64,000 bases of DNA, taken from the NCBI GenBank assembly GCA_003342815.1, contig PTEX01000015.1, forward strand, positions 3,587,365 to 3,651,364, read 5' to 3'. Each line of letters begins with the position of its first letter. The stretch's first letter is position 1. Under the pieces are notes generated by a model that worked only from the letters and a program-made list of their open reading frames with translations, made no database searches and was not told where the DNA came from. The position numbers and the translations under genes are program-made. The stretch is from Eudromia elegans (Eukaryota; Chordata; Aves; Tinamiformes; Tinamidae). Shown here piece after piece: positions 50,441 to 60,700 of this stretch.

Positions 50441-50868
50441 TTAAGGGCCTGGAACATCTGCCCTGCGAGCAAAGGCGGAGAGAGCTGGGCCTGTTCAGCC
50501 TGGAGAAGAGAAGACTGAGAGGGGACCTGATCAGTGTGTATAAGTACCTCAAGGGAGGGAGTGAGGACGATGGGGCCGGCCTCTTCTCAGTGGTGGCCAG
50601 CGACAGGACTAGAAGAAATAGCCACAAATTGAAGCTCCAAAAGTTCCACAGGAATGTGAGAAAGAATTTCTTAACAGTGAGGGTGACAGAGCATTGGAAC
50701 AGGCTGCCCAGAGAGGTGGTGGAGTCTCCTTCTCTGGAGATCTTCCAAACCTGCAAACCTGCTTGGACACCACCCTGTGCTACATGCTCTAGGAGACCCT
50801 GTGTGTGCAGGAGGGTTGGACTAGATGACCTATAGAGCTCCCTTCTAACCTTAAGCATTCTATGATTA
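50384..50868 (+). mobile_element. 5'-truncated CR1 LINE (copy B)
   Basis: This is a second plus-strand CR1. It covers only the last part of ORF2, from the [12 protein letters not shown] block, and the 3' UTR ending ATTCTATGATT. By eye about nine of ten bases match the corresponding part of copy A (38755-39190), including the same CCCTTCTAACCTTAAG 3' end, so both belong to one subfamily. Its body is better preserved: it keeps S-E-D-D-G where A has a stop, and K-N-F-L-T-V-R where A has a deletion. It carries a private 8-base tandem duplication (AAACCTGC twice, near 50747-50762) that throws the C-terminus out of frame. The 5' junction is rearranged (see the repeats at 50313-50440). A 5-bp repeat ATTAG sits at both junctions (50382-50386 and 50865-50869). 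Confidence 0.95.
50437..50835 (+). pseudogene. CR1 ORF2 C-terminal remnant, copy B
   Basis: This stop-free frame begins at an internal ATG and reads [37 protein letters not shown] and [16 protein letters not shown], the normal tail of CR1 ORF2. The family's usual end (about [12 protein letters not shown], stop) is lost because of the 8-base duplication. The last 30 or so residues of the open frame are therefore read-through of 3' UTR in a wrong frame and not real coding. It is a fragment without endonuclease or RT palm and has no function of its own. Confidence 0.9.
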
Positions 50869-50877
50869 GCAAGTCAT

Positions 50878-52237
50878 ACATCTTATTTCTCCTTCCCAAA
50901 ATCACACACCAAGCACATATCTTGCATCTTTTGTTTGGAGGAGTCTGAAAATATTATATTTTGTGTGTATTGATTTCTTAAATTCCTGTTATTGCAGTTT
51001 GCAGTAGAAGTGTTTTCTTTTTTCTTTTTTTTTCCTTTCCCCCTTCCACACTCAAAAAAAAAAAAGGCTGGGAAAGTGCCTTTCCAGGAGCTCTAGAAAT
51101 GTGATGTCTTTTGGTCTTCTCATCTTTGGTGATGACACTAAAAGAGTCCAGGTCTTTTGTTTTGTGTTTTTCAGTATGCTTTAAATATTGAAAAACAAGA
51201 TAATAAATATTTTGGTTCTTACTGTGGCATGCATACTCTGGAACTGATAAATTTTGGTCCTGGCACCAAGAAGTATACTTCTAAATCCACTTGGAGAATG
51301 AGAAATTGCCCATTTTTCAGAAGTACTGAACAATTACAACTACTGTTGTGATGTCACTGCTGCTGAAAGAAGGTAGTTCTCGGCAGAGGAAAGATAAATG
51401 CTCAAATGTATATTTATGTGCAAAATACATTTTAGAGATTTTCAGATTTTGTGTTTCCTGCAGTTTGGACTGAAACATACATTAAATGATCATATATATA
51501 TATATACATACACACGTACACAACTGTGTATGTATATAACAGCAGTTAAGTATTTTATTTCCACATAACAGAGAGGAAGAGACATGAGAAGCTATTTTTT
51601 CCACTAATTTTTTCCACTTAATGCTTTAAGCTGTTTGTATTTACTCATCAGCTGAAATAAGCAAACAAAAGACAGTGGGAATGTGCATATGAGAGAATTG
51701 AAGAAATAATAAGTAATATCTCGGAAAATCACATGTAGTAACATAGGTTAACTTCATCCCTGTTTTTTTTTTTTTTTTCCAGTTTTTTACATGTGATTCT
51801 GTTGTTATGTCACTTATATCACTGTGCTCTTACATAATGTGATTCAACAATGTTATCATCCAGTGTTTCATTGTCAGTTGTATGGAATTTATTTGGCTGT
51901 TCATGCTGCTGTCTGATTTTCTATGTTGCCTTTCAAGTGATTCTTTTCCTCTCTGTACATACGGTGGATTTGCAAGTCATCCTTTCACTGTGTTGCCTAC
52001 AACCGGGCTGAAATGCTTGATGTTGACATTTTTTCTTTTCCTATGTCAACTTTCTCTTGATTCTGCTGGAGCAATATTTAGGAGTACAGCTCACACTTGA
52101 ATATGTGAACAGGTAGATATGTATTTCACCAAATTTGTTTTAAATTCCTCTAAGTTACACTGTATGTTATTGTCATGTTAATTTTTATGGTTTTTAATTT
52201 TATATGTTTGTTATTTTGTAACATATCACAATCACTG
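50878..52237. other. AT-rich noncoding stretch
   Basis: It contains the microsatellite/inverted repeat at 51491 and a poly-T tract at 51763. Nothing else is identifiable. Confidence 0.6.
51491..51538. repeat. (AT)n/(CA)n microsatellite with perfect 14-bp inverted repeat
   Basis: An AT dinucleotide run (51492-51506) grades into TACATACACAC. TATATACATACACA (51501-51514) is the exact reverse complement of TGTGTATGTATATA (51525-51538), with loop CGTACACAAC. It could form a cruciform. Confidence 0.9.
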
Positions 52238-52740
52238 GCTTTCATAGAAGCATTAGAAGAGTTGCTCTGTGCCAATCTCTAGTCTGTGACAGTGATCAAT
52301 GGTAAAAGTCAGAGAGTAAAAGAGGCCTGGTAAGCCTGGTGTGATGTTTTTCCAGCTTCCAACAGCTGGCTCTCCAAGGACCTGCTGCATCAGACTTTGC
52401 ACCACAACCATAGTGTTTATATTTCTTGACAGACTTCTATGAAATAATACTTTAATACTTTTTTTTTTTAAAGACAATTTATTACTTCTAGCCTTCAAAT
52501 TCGGAACATTCTGTGTCAGTGATTTCTGGCATTTAATGACACGTTGCATTAAAAGAAATTTCCTTTTGTTTGTTTCTAATCTCATTACTCCTAGTTTTCA
52601 TCATCTGTCTCCTCATTCTTTCAGCATGAAAATTGATTGCTCCCTATACACTTTCTCCAAACAGCTCATGATTTTATAGGCCTTTATCATATTTTACCTC
52701 AGTCTTCCAGTTTCCCAAATGAAGTTTACTTACACAGAAG
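52238..52740 (-). mobile_element. ancient CR1/L3-like LINE fragment, minus strand
   Basis: Read on the minus strand, this gives the ORF2 C-terminus of the older CR1/L3-like branch. A-Y-K-I-M-S-C-L-E-K-V comes from 52690-52640 and R-L-E-T-N-K-R-K-F-L-L-M-Q-R-V from 52585-52540. The family pattern at these places is Y-K-I-M-S-G-V-E-K-V and F-K-T-N-K-R-K-F-F-x-T-Q-R. After the coding part comes a 3' UTR-like stretch with CTGTTGGAAGCTGG and ATTGATCACTGTCACAGACT. It ends near 52238 without the octamer tail of modern bird CR1. The many substitutions and a run of A inserted near 52455-52466 make it clearly older than the plus-strand copies. The outer boundaries are soft, within roughly 20 bases. Confidence 0.75.
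52253..52585 (-). pseudogene. degenerate ORF2 C-terminus of the ancient LINE
   Basis: This 110-codon open frame is inside the minus-strand CR1/L3-like fragment. Its first 30 residues (E-T-N-K-R-K-F-L-L-M-Q-R-V-I-K-C-Q) match the C-terminal ORF2 block of that LINE branch. The rest is read-through of 3' UTR-like sequence and not conserved protein. The ATG is internal to the original frame. It is not a functional gene. Confidence 0.6.
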
Positions 52741-53929
52741 CATTTCCTTGAATTGACAATCCTTATTAACTCTCTCTCTACCTTTCTTCCCTCTCTTTTA
52801 CGAGATTTGATGGTAAATATTATGTAATCAATAAAGAACAGAGGAACTTGATGGCAGTTTGTAAAAAGAAGTTATTATGTAGCTTGTTGAGTTTCCTTTT
52901 ATGGAAAATTTGTTTCACTCTAATGTGATGTCTAGCTTGAAAAGCCAACTACATACTTCCTTACTTCGCTGCCTGTTGCCACTATCATTCTGTCTACATA
53001 GACTGTCCTGGCAGACATCAAACACTTCCCAAGATATCTGAGTATGCAGAGCCTCTCTGAAGTGTTTTCTTTGTAGGTGATCTCATCTAGATTGCTCTTC
53101 AAGGTAGGCTGTAAGCTAAATCATCCAGGGAAAAAATAAATACAACTGATTTTCTTCTTCATAAAACACTTGGAGACTTAATTGAGAACAGCTGAAGTTG
53201 TGCTGCATCTTTCCTTCAGTAAAACAAATAATAGCGAAAGCTCAAAATAATGCTAGTCAAGAGTGGTTGCTTTTACCTGCTTGATTTCATGAATATATAA
53301 TTTTTTTTTGTCATGCAGAATGAGTTGATATTTAAGAGAACAGAGCTTGTGATTACAATTAAAAAATCACCCACAATTTATTGAAAGCTGTGTTTTACAC
53401 CATCCAAGCATCTAGCCTAAGATGAGTCTTTTGCAGTTTTCTGTGAATGAAACAGGAAAAAATAGATGATGTTAAAACTTCTTTTTTTTTTTCTTTTTTA
53501 AATTTCCTATTTTGGAAGGATTGAGTCTGAGGTATGTTTGCTTTGATATTCAGACACAATGTCATCTCTGATGCACTTTTTCTTTTTTTTTTTTTCCTCC
53601 CATATCAGAAACAGTACTGAAGTGTTTTGTTAACAGTACTTTTTAAAAATCTTAAAATGTACTTAAAAATACTTCAAAGATATGTACAAGTTTTCAGTAT
53701 TAGAAAAGGATGAAGTGTTTTTACAGAGCTGTTCAGAAGCAAGAGTGACCGTCTGCAATTGTTCATGCCAAGACATTTGGCCTTGTGGTATCATTGCTTA
53801 CCAGTGTCACAGAAAACATTAGATATGATTAGCTGCAAGTATCCATGCCAGATGATAATCCAAGTAAAGTCCTTTATATATTTCATCTTATAATTGTATT
53901 TGCAAGTTAATGTTTGAAGTGTCAGTCTT

Positions 53930-54310
53930 TGTAAAATTAGCTCATCTTGTTATGATTTAGAGCTTTGATGTGAGTGAAAGGCTTCAATTGCAATGCGCAG
54001 TCACATCTGAGAGTAAACTGCATAGACAAAGAGACTTACAAGACTAGTAAATCAAATACTCTGAACTGTCTATGTGGATTATGAGGTACTATTTGCATAA
54101 CTTTGAAGTATTTATACTGATGAAATTACAATAATTAAAATCATTGCTGTGTCAATTGCTAGATGCCACAAGGCATAGCAATTACTAGCATGCAAATCAC
54201 ACTTTGTGTAAGCATTTTAAAGAATAATTACCTTATTTGATTCAGATGTGCCTGAAAGGCATTAAGAATCATTTGAGCTATTTTGCCTTCAACAATTTTT
54301 AGGTCTCAGA
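53930..54310. promoter_or_regulatory. candidate conserved noncoding element with two octamer motifs
   Basis: This is unique, homopolymer-free sequence. It holds a minus-strand octamer ATTTGCAT (54091-54098) and a plus-strand octamer ATGCAAAT (54190-54197), the consensus site of POU-domain factors. It also has CAATTGCAATGCGCAG (53985-54000), several AATTA/TAATT cores and the hairpin at 54154-54183. A few octamers are expected by chance in 64 kb, so only the pairing within 100 bases is suggestive. Confidence 0.35.
54154..54183. repeat. bulged hairpin inside candidate regulatory segment
   Basis: AATTGCTA, bulge GA, TGCC (54154-54167), loop ACAA, GGCATAGCAATT (54172-54183). There are twelve pairs with a 2-base bulge, followed a few bases on by an ATGCAAAT octamer (54190-54197). 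Confidence 0.8.
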
Positions 54311-55539
54311 TAATATTGTTTTTATTATTATTATGAATGATAATACTTTTGTGTGCGTCTGTGTATCTATACATTTCTGGTTTGAGGCTTAAAATGAACT
54401 ACTGGTGAAATCTGCTGAAATGGTTAGGAAGGACTTAATTTACATTAGCTTATTGTAAATCTCTGTCTAAAAATTATTTTACTTTGCATAAGAACCAATG
54501 CAAGCATGCAGTCTCTCAGTTTTGTGTTCCAGCTTTTTAAATCTTATACTATAGGAGTGATGTATAAATTATTTCTTAGAGTTTTTTCTTTTCTTAAAAA
54601 TTTATAGTATATATGTTATAGACTATATATATTTGGGGTTTCATAATACAAAATCAAAATAAAAAAAGAAATATGAAAGAAAGGACTGCAAAGAGCTGCT
54701 CACTCATTGCAGATAACTATTTACACCAAATATAATACAGTTAACAAAATTAATTAAATCTTACTCAGCTTTTGGAGACATTCTTCTAATAAAATCTGGA
54801 AGCTGAAAACATAGTCTGCAGTGAATAGGAGCAATGATTAACAGACTGGTGCTGTGGTAAAACAAATGGCAAAGTGTGAAATAAGGATTCCTTCTGAGGC
54901 AAAGCCCGTAGGAGCAGTGTGAAGCCGTGAGCTGAAGACGCACAGCCAAATCATTTAGGCCTTAGGTGCCATCAATACTCTGCTTCTTCCTGGAAAAGTT
55001 TTTGCATGCCAGTCTATATTCCAAAGCACTTGATATGCCCCTTCCAAGCAGAGAAGCGCACTGGTCTCCCTCTCTCCCGGTTTTGTTTTTCAAGCAGTCT
55101 CAATGGGTGGCCCCTTGCACAGTAAAGTACCTGTTGCTGTAAAAAAGCTAATTGTTTGTAAGCATTTGGCACATGTTCAGAGGCATATGAGAGGAATGAC
55201 TATTATTTAGCACTTTTATCCTAAATTTTGCATGGATTAAGTGGAGCAGCTGCTCAGTAGAATGAAATCTACACATGAAAAATCCCCACATTACCACAGA
55301 ATAATGTTTGTTGGCCTAATTATCTTTAAAATATCTAATCTTTGATCCTGTAGGTAAAGATGCAAATAATTAAGAAAACAGACAAACCAAAAATAAATCA
55401 TGGACTCATAGCTGTTAGCTGAACCACGGCACATGATGTTATTACAGCAGTGTGTTGAACAGTATCGAACACCATAAAGAATCCTACACATCTGTCTTTG
55501 TGTGACAGTGCTGCTCATCTTCCTGCTTCCATCTTTTGC

Positions 55540-56045
55540 AAAGTTTCAATCATGTCACTCAACAATTTGTTGTCAGTAGCATATAGACTATTCTTCCACC
55601 TGAGAAAAAGTTTGAACCTCCGGAACCGTATGAATTTTTCAGAGTGCCAGCTTCAGAGGTAAGATTCTCCAGTGACAAATGGAAAGAAGCCTCTGCATCC
55701 TGATGTTCCTCATTACCCCTGTAAATAATTGCAATCACAGGTCCTCTGGCTGTCTGAGGGACGTCTTCCAGGGGATCCTGTAGCTGCTGTCTGGTTTGTC
55801 CCCAAAGGGCAGGCTCTGAGATGAAACATTCTGTTGGCACTCTCAAAAGGAGAAACCTGACTCCATGGCTTGGCTGACTGCCAATTAGAGCATAGGAACT
55901 AAGGAGCAGGACATATCCTCCACCTGATACTCTGTTCTCCTGTGGGGTTGTGACACTCCAGGCTATGTGACAGCCAGATCACACTCTTCTGAGCATTAAG
56001 GAGAGATCATTCCTTCTTGTTGGTTTCTTAGGTAGAAGTGCTCCT
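55540..56045. other. GC-richer segment with an ATG-less open frame on the minus strand
   Basis: The minus-strand frame from 55978 down to 55559 is free of stops for about 140 codons but has no ATG until near its end. The translation (for example P-V-I-A-I-I-Y-R-G-N-E-E-H-Q) has reasonable amino-acid composition but I cannot place it in a family. With dozens of kilobases searched in six frames, an open run of this length is expected by chance. I list it as a described stretch and not as a gene. Confidence 0.3.
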
Positions 56046-56052
56046 CTAGCTC

Positions 56053-56071
56053 TTTTTTTTTTTTTTTTTTT
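56053..56071. repeat. poly-T tract
   Basis: Nineteen T. Shorter runs of about 13-18 T also occur at 3768-3784, 4363-4378, 9179-9190, 33180-33196, 41100-41113, 41894-41906, 51763-51778 and 57874-57888. Confidence 0.95.
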
Positions 56072-57658
56072 AATTATTCCTCAATAATGTCCCTGAATAA
56101 GGGAAGATCATGTGTAGCATATAATTTGAATAGTATGAAAAGGAAATATTATTTTATGAACACTGTAAATTGTACTTATGTTCCTTAAGCTCTGGTGAAC
56201 TCTAGGGACACAGTAAAAATCCAAAGTGTAGGTCAGTTTGTAAACAGTCATTAAAAGACTCTTCAGAAAGACTCTGTTTCACAATGTTTCCTGCCGTATT
56301 TCTATGCATAGCTTTATTATTGCATCTTCTGAATAAAAAGCAAAAGCTTGGTAGTTATTATTAAATCAAAATAACCTTCTCCTTCTTTTCCACTTGTTCT
56401 GCCATGTGTTTGTTGTTACCGTAGCTACCCTGCATACTTTACTTTGGTTAACTCCAAAGTGGTGGATAGTGGAGAAGGTACTATGCTAATTTTTTAAAAT
56501 GTTTAATAACACAGTTGGTGGCTATCTTTGAGGAGTGGATTGCAGCCTTATGAGCATCTGTGTTCAAATATCACTCACTGTTTAATCATCCCGAGCCCAC
56601 ATCTTATATTTGTGGCCAACTGAGCCTTGCAAAGTGGTAGATTCTAGTGATGGGAGATAATTCCTCCTGAAACATGTTTTATTTATTTTTTCTTCACTTT
56701 TAATAAATATCTTTGTTCACCATTTTTTTGTCTTTGAATTCTGAGAATTTTTTTTCTTTTGAGAATGTTTATTTTTAATTTGTCTTTGGTTTTAGAGGCA
56801 TCCTTTCACTGTAATGACTTTCTGAAGTGTTTATACTGGAATATACTCATATACATCGATACATGCACTACTCCATTTGTTTTTTTATTTTTTACAAAGG
56901 TGTTTCTTTCACCTTCCAGCTCCGCTTCCCTCACATATAAGCTTAGTGCCATCATCATTCATCATGTTCACATAATGGGTTGGAAGAAGAGGTATACTTG
57001 CTCTCCTTAAATGAACTGCTACTGTTATCACAGAGGTGTGATTGCTGCTGATATAATGTATTGAAACCATCCAAAGCGAAATGCATTTTGTGATGGCTAA
57101 TAAGTACATTAACAGCCTTTATGTTTTTATTATTAGGATTTAGTTAGAAACCTAGTACTTTCAGAAAAGACAATCACCTGTGCCAAATCATTTCCAGTAT
57201 GACCCTTATGTGCAAGGGCATGAATATAACTCATCCTTGTTTCTCTTCACTCATATTTCTAAATGGTCTTGCTATCACCATCATTAACATAGCTTGAACT
57301 GGCTACTGACAGTAGCTGGCATTGCTAGTAGTTGTCACGCTGAAAGGCTACGGTTTCCCTCTATGGTTTTTAGACTCTCTCTGTTACTTATATAAGACAC
57401 CAATGAATCCATCAAGACTGTGGTCTGTATCCCTTTCCAACTCCCTTCATAATTCTTAATCATTTTTTTTTTGAGGAGGAGGAAATTCAAACAATAAAAG
57501 AAAAAAACCCCAAACCCTAGCACCTCAGCCTGCATCTTTTTCATGCACATTTGGAACTCTTCTCCCAGTTCTTACTCTTTTGTTTATATATCGTACATGG
57601 ATAAGGCAGGAGAGCAAGAGGAAAAAAAAATCTGCAGGTAGATGCAGCATTAGCTGCA

Positions 57659-57789
57659 ACCCTGTGCCACGTGTGCAGCGGGGACACCCTCTAGGTGTCC
57701 CTGCTTGAGCGGGGGCTTGGACGACTAGATGACCTCTAGAGGTTTATTCCAACCTCAACCATTCTGTGATTCTGTGTGATTCTGTGATT
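57659..57789 (+). mobile_element. CR1 3'-end fragment (different subfamily)
   Basis: This is a short CR1 tail starting in the last ORF2 codons (ACCCTGTGCCACGTG) and running through GGACGACTAGATGACCTCTA to three ATTCTGTG-type octamers (57761-57789). The tail reads CCAACCTCAACCATTCTGTG, not the CTAACCTTAAG.ATTCTATG of copies A and B, so it comes from another CR1 subfamily. Relative to the usual pattern it has a 3-base repetition (GACGAC) and an extra stretch near 57671-57687 that creates a perfect 8-bp hairpin (GGGACACC...GGTGTCCC, 57681-57701). Extreme 5' truncation like this is the commonest form of CR1 in birds. I see no target-site duplication. Confidence 0.9.
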
Positions 57790-60700
57790 ATATTTTCACT
57801 GAGAGATTTCAGCAGAGGTTTTGAATCCTTAAAGATATCTTCTTAGTTCATTGCTTGCCTCACCAGAAGTGGATTTTTTTTTTTTTTTAAAATTCAGTCT
57901 CTTTCTGATACTTAAACAGAAACTGTCAAGTATACTGAAATACTTTGGAAATCTCGTTCCTTGTTAACATATGTTCAGACACCATTACGCATTAGGTATT
58001 AAACAAAGTACTAGACTGATAAAGTCTTTTTGTTCTTATTTTTCAAATGATATACTTTCTGTGTTGTCCAAAAGAAAACACTAGAGTGTATACTACTTAT
58101 TTAATTATTTCATCCATACATTTTCTTTATCCCCAGTGTTACTGAAATTATTTATCTAACCAGAGAAAGCATATTAAAAGGAAAACTGTGAAGTCACTGC
58201 AGATGACAACTTAGTGGTAAAGAAACCCCAGCAAAGGGCTATCGAAGTTGCTGCTTTGCTACTTGATGGTAGCAGTGGTAAATCAGGTCAGTGGGCAATC
58301 TAAAATTCTGAGGGCAAAAGCCCCTTTTCTCATTGGTCTCACTGGCCTGTCACTAAAACAAAGGAGAGAGGAGAAGGAGAAGGAAGATTTGTTGTCTTCT
58401 GTCCATTTGACTGGAAATGTGCTTCCTCAGTTCCTCTTCCTTCTCCCATTCTTGGTTTCTGGGATTTTAGACAGGGCAGAGGCAACCTATTTGCAGCCAC
58501 AGATTATCATATGTAAGTTAAGAATGAGGCAAAATGGTATAATTCTGTGTGGTTATTTTCCCTCTTGTTGTAGTGAGGCTTTCTTGGCTAGAAACCAGAT
58601 TCGCCTATCTGAAATCACAGAGATGTGGCATTATTAAGAATAGTGTCTTGTGTCCTTTGAGAAGCCCCTCTCTCAAAAAGAAAAACATGTGGTACCAGAC
58701 TAAGTCTTGAAATTGGTTATACGACTATGATACTTTGATGGATTGTATCTTCAGGAGAGCAAATGAGATCTGGGCAACCTCACAGCTAAAAGGAATTACA
58801 AGTGCTCTAAAAAGTTAGTAAGTCTGCCTGATATGGCTGCATGAAATCTGCAATTTTGGATTCTCCAAAAAATGGAAAGAAAAAGAATATATGAGAATGG
58901 GATGATCCAGCATTGGCTATTTCTTAACATTTGACAGCCTTCAAAAGCTTATATGGTGCAACTACAGAAGTTCCCATATTGGTTCTGTCAGTCCATGAGA
59001 AGGATATTTTATAATTTTGAGAGCACACCACTATTAAGCATTTTCTCTGTTGATTTGCTGTGTATTCCCTTTGGAATCTTAATCCTGCCAGTTCAGCTTT
59101 GTTGAATTTGGGAGAATAACTTTTAATTAGTAAAGCTTTTGGTTTAACTAAGACCAAAACAAAACGTGTAAGGTCAGCCTAAATGAGACCATGAAAAAAA
59201 TAAGATTAGTTCTTGGAGAAGAATCCTTAGCATCATGGAAGAAAGACTTTCATTGTTTTTCCTGTTTCTTTTCCACCTATGTTTTCAGATTTTAGTTACA
59301 CTATTCTCACTGACTTAAGCTAGGCTAAGTGAAAGAATACACAGTGGTGAACCATTCTTAGAATTTGGGAGCTGGCCAAAGAATCGATGGGGCCTTGCTA
59401 TTTCCCACAGATCAGAAGATAAAGATGTTGCCATCTTTCCATAGGAATCTAGCTAAAGGAAGTGAAAATGTCATAGCCAGATAATTTGATTTTTTTTTTC
59501 ATGACAGAACCTCCTCTTGTCATGAGGAATTACTGACTTACAGTTTCTTATTTTAAAAACTTTCTTAAATAAAAAAAATATACACAGGAAACTTCTGCAT
59601 GCTCAGGGTGCAAACAGTAAAAGTTCCACTACTTCTCATTACATTTAAATGGAAAAATGGCTCAAACCCAGAGGTTTCACCACTGGATTTCTGAAGGTTT
59701 CTGTAGTTCATATGGTTGATTGTTGTATTTGGCCCCTCTGCAAATACACTGTGTTTTATAAGTGGCTAAAACTGGCTTTACTCCCTTATGTAGTATACAC
59801 AGTAGCTGGAGGGAGTGTTCTTCTCGGAATATTGTGAGTGTTGGCTCTAACCTCTTTTAAAAAAATATGTGGAACAGAAGGATTTACACCTCTTAATTAG
59901 AACTTTACTCCCTTTACGCTAAAAAGTCCACATTCCTTCTGGGTGTGCTGGGTTTTTAAACGGGATATCCAAGAACCGCAAGAAAATCGACAGACAGCAG
60001 GAAAGGAGGTGATGAATACAAGTTGAGATAAATACAAGGCTTTATGTTGTGACTAGAAATACTCTTATAAAAGTATATATCGGATGAGAAAGCTGAGAGC
60101 TGCCAGGTATCGTACAGTGGAAGGCTGTATTTACTCATTTACCAGACCTACAGCATAGAATGTTGGCCTGAGGTGACCACTTATCCTGGAAACCTAAGAA
60201 CCAGATCTGAATTAACAATGTAGCTACAGCTCATAAAATTAAGCAAATATTTCCCCAAACAGAAACATTTCCAGCTCAGGCGAGGAATAGATGTTGCTAT
60301 TGTCCGTCCTTGTGTGGAGGAATCACGATAGCTTGCATATAATTTTTCTTAAAGGAGAATGTTCAGCAGTAATTTAGCAAAATCTGACCTGAGATAAAAA
60401 TATTTTTAAGAGGAATTGTTTAGAAAATAAGCCATTTTCACCAATATATAGATTTTATTTCTTCCTTTCTGTATCATAATGTTACAAATCCTTTGTTTAT
60501 TCCTGTCTCCTAACAGTCAAATTACTCAGAACAGTGTATGCAGAGTGTAGGCTTGGTATGAATATATCCAGGATGTTTTTTGTGTGATACAAACTTCCTT
60601 CATCCTTACATAATGTTTACATTACTGTACTTATGCATCACTTGAAGTTTACAATTTAAATCAGTGTTTTTTTGTATTAAATGCTGGAGTCTCACACAAG

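Larger units (their letters stand above)
52741..57658. other. noncoding stretch
   Basis: Between the old LINE and the CR1 tail lie the candidate element at 53930-54310, the GC-richer segment at 55540-56045, a poly-T at 56053 and the A-rich tract with AAAAAAACCCCAAACCCTA at 57501-57519. No gene seen. Confidence 0.6.
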
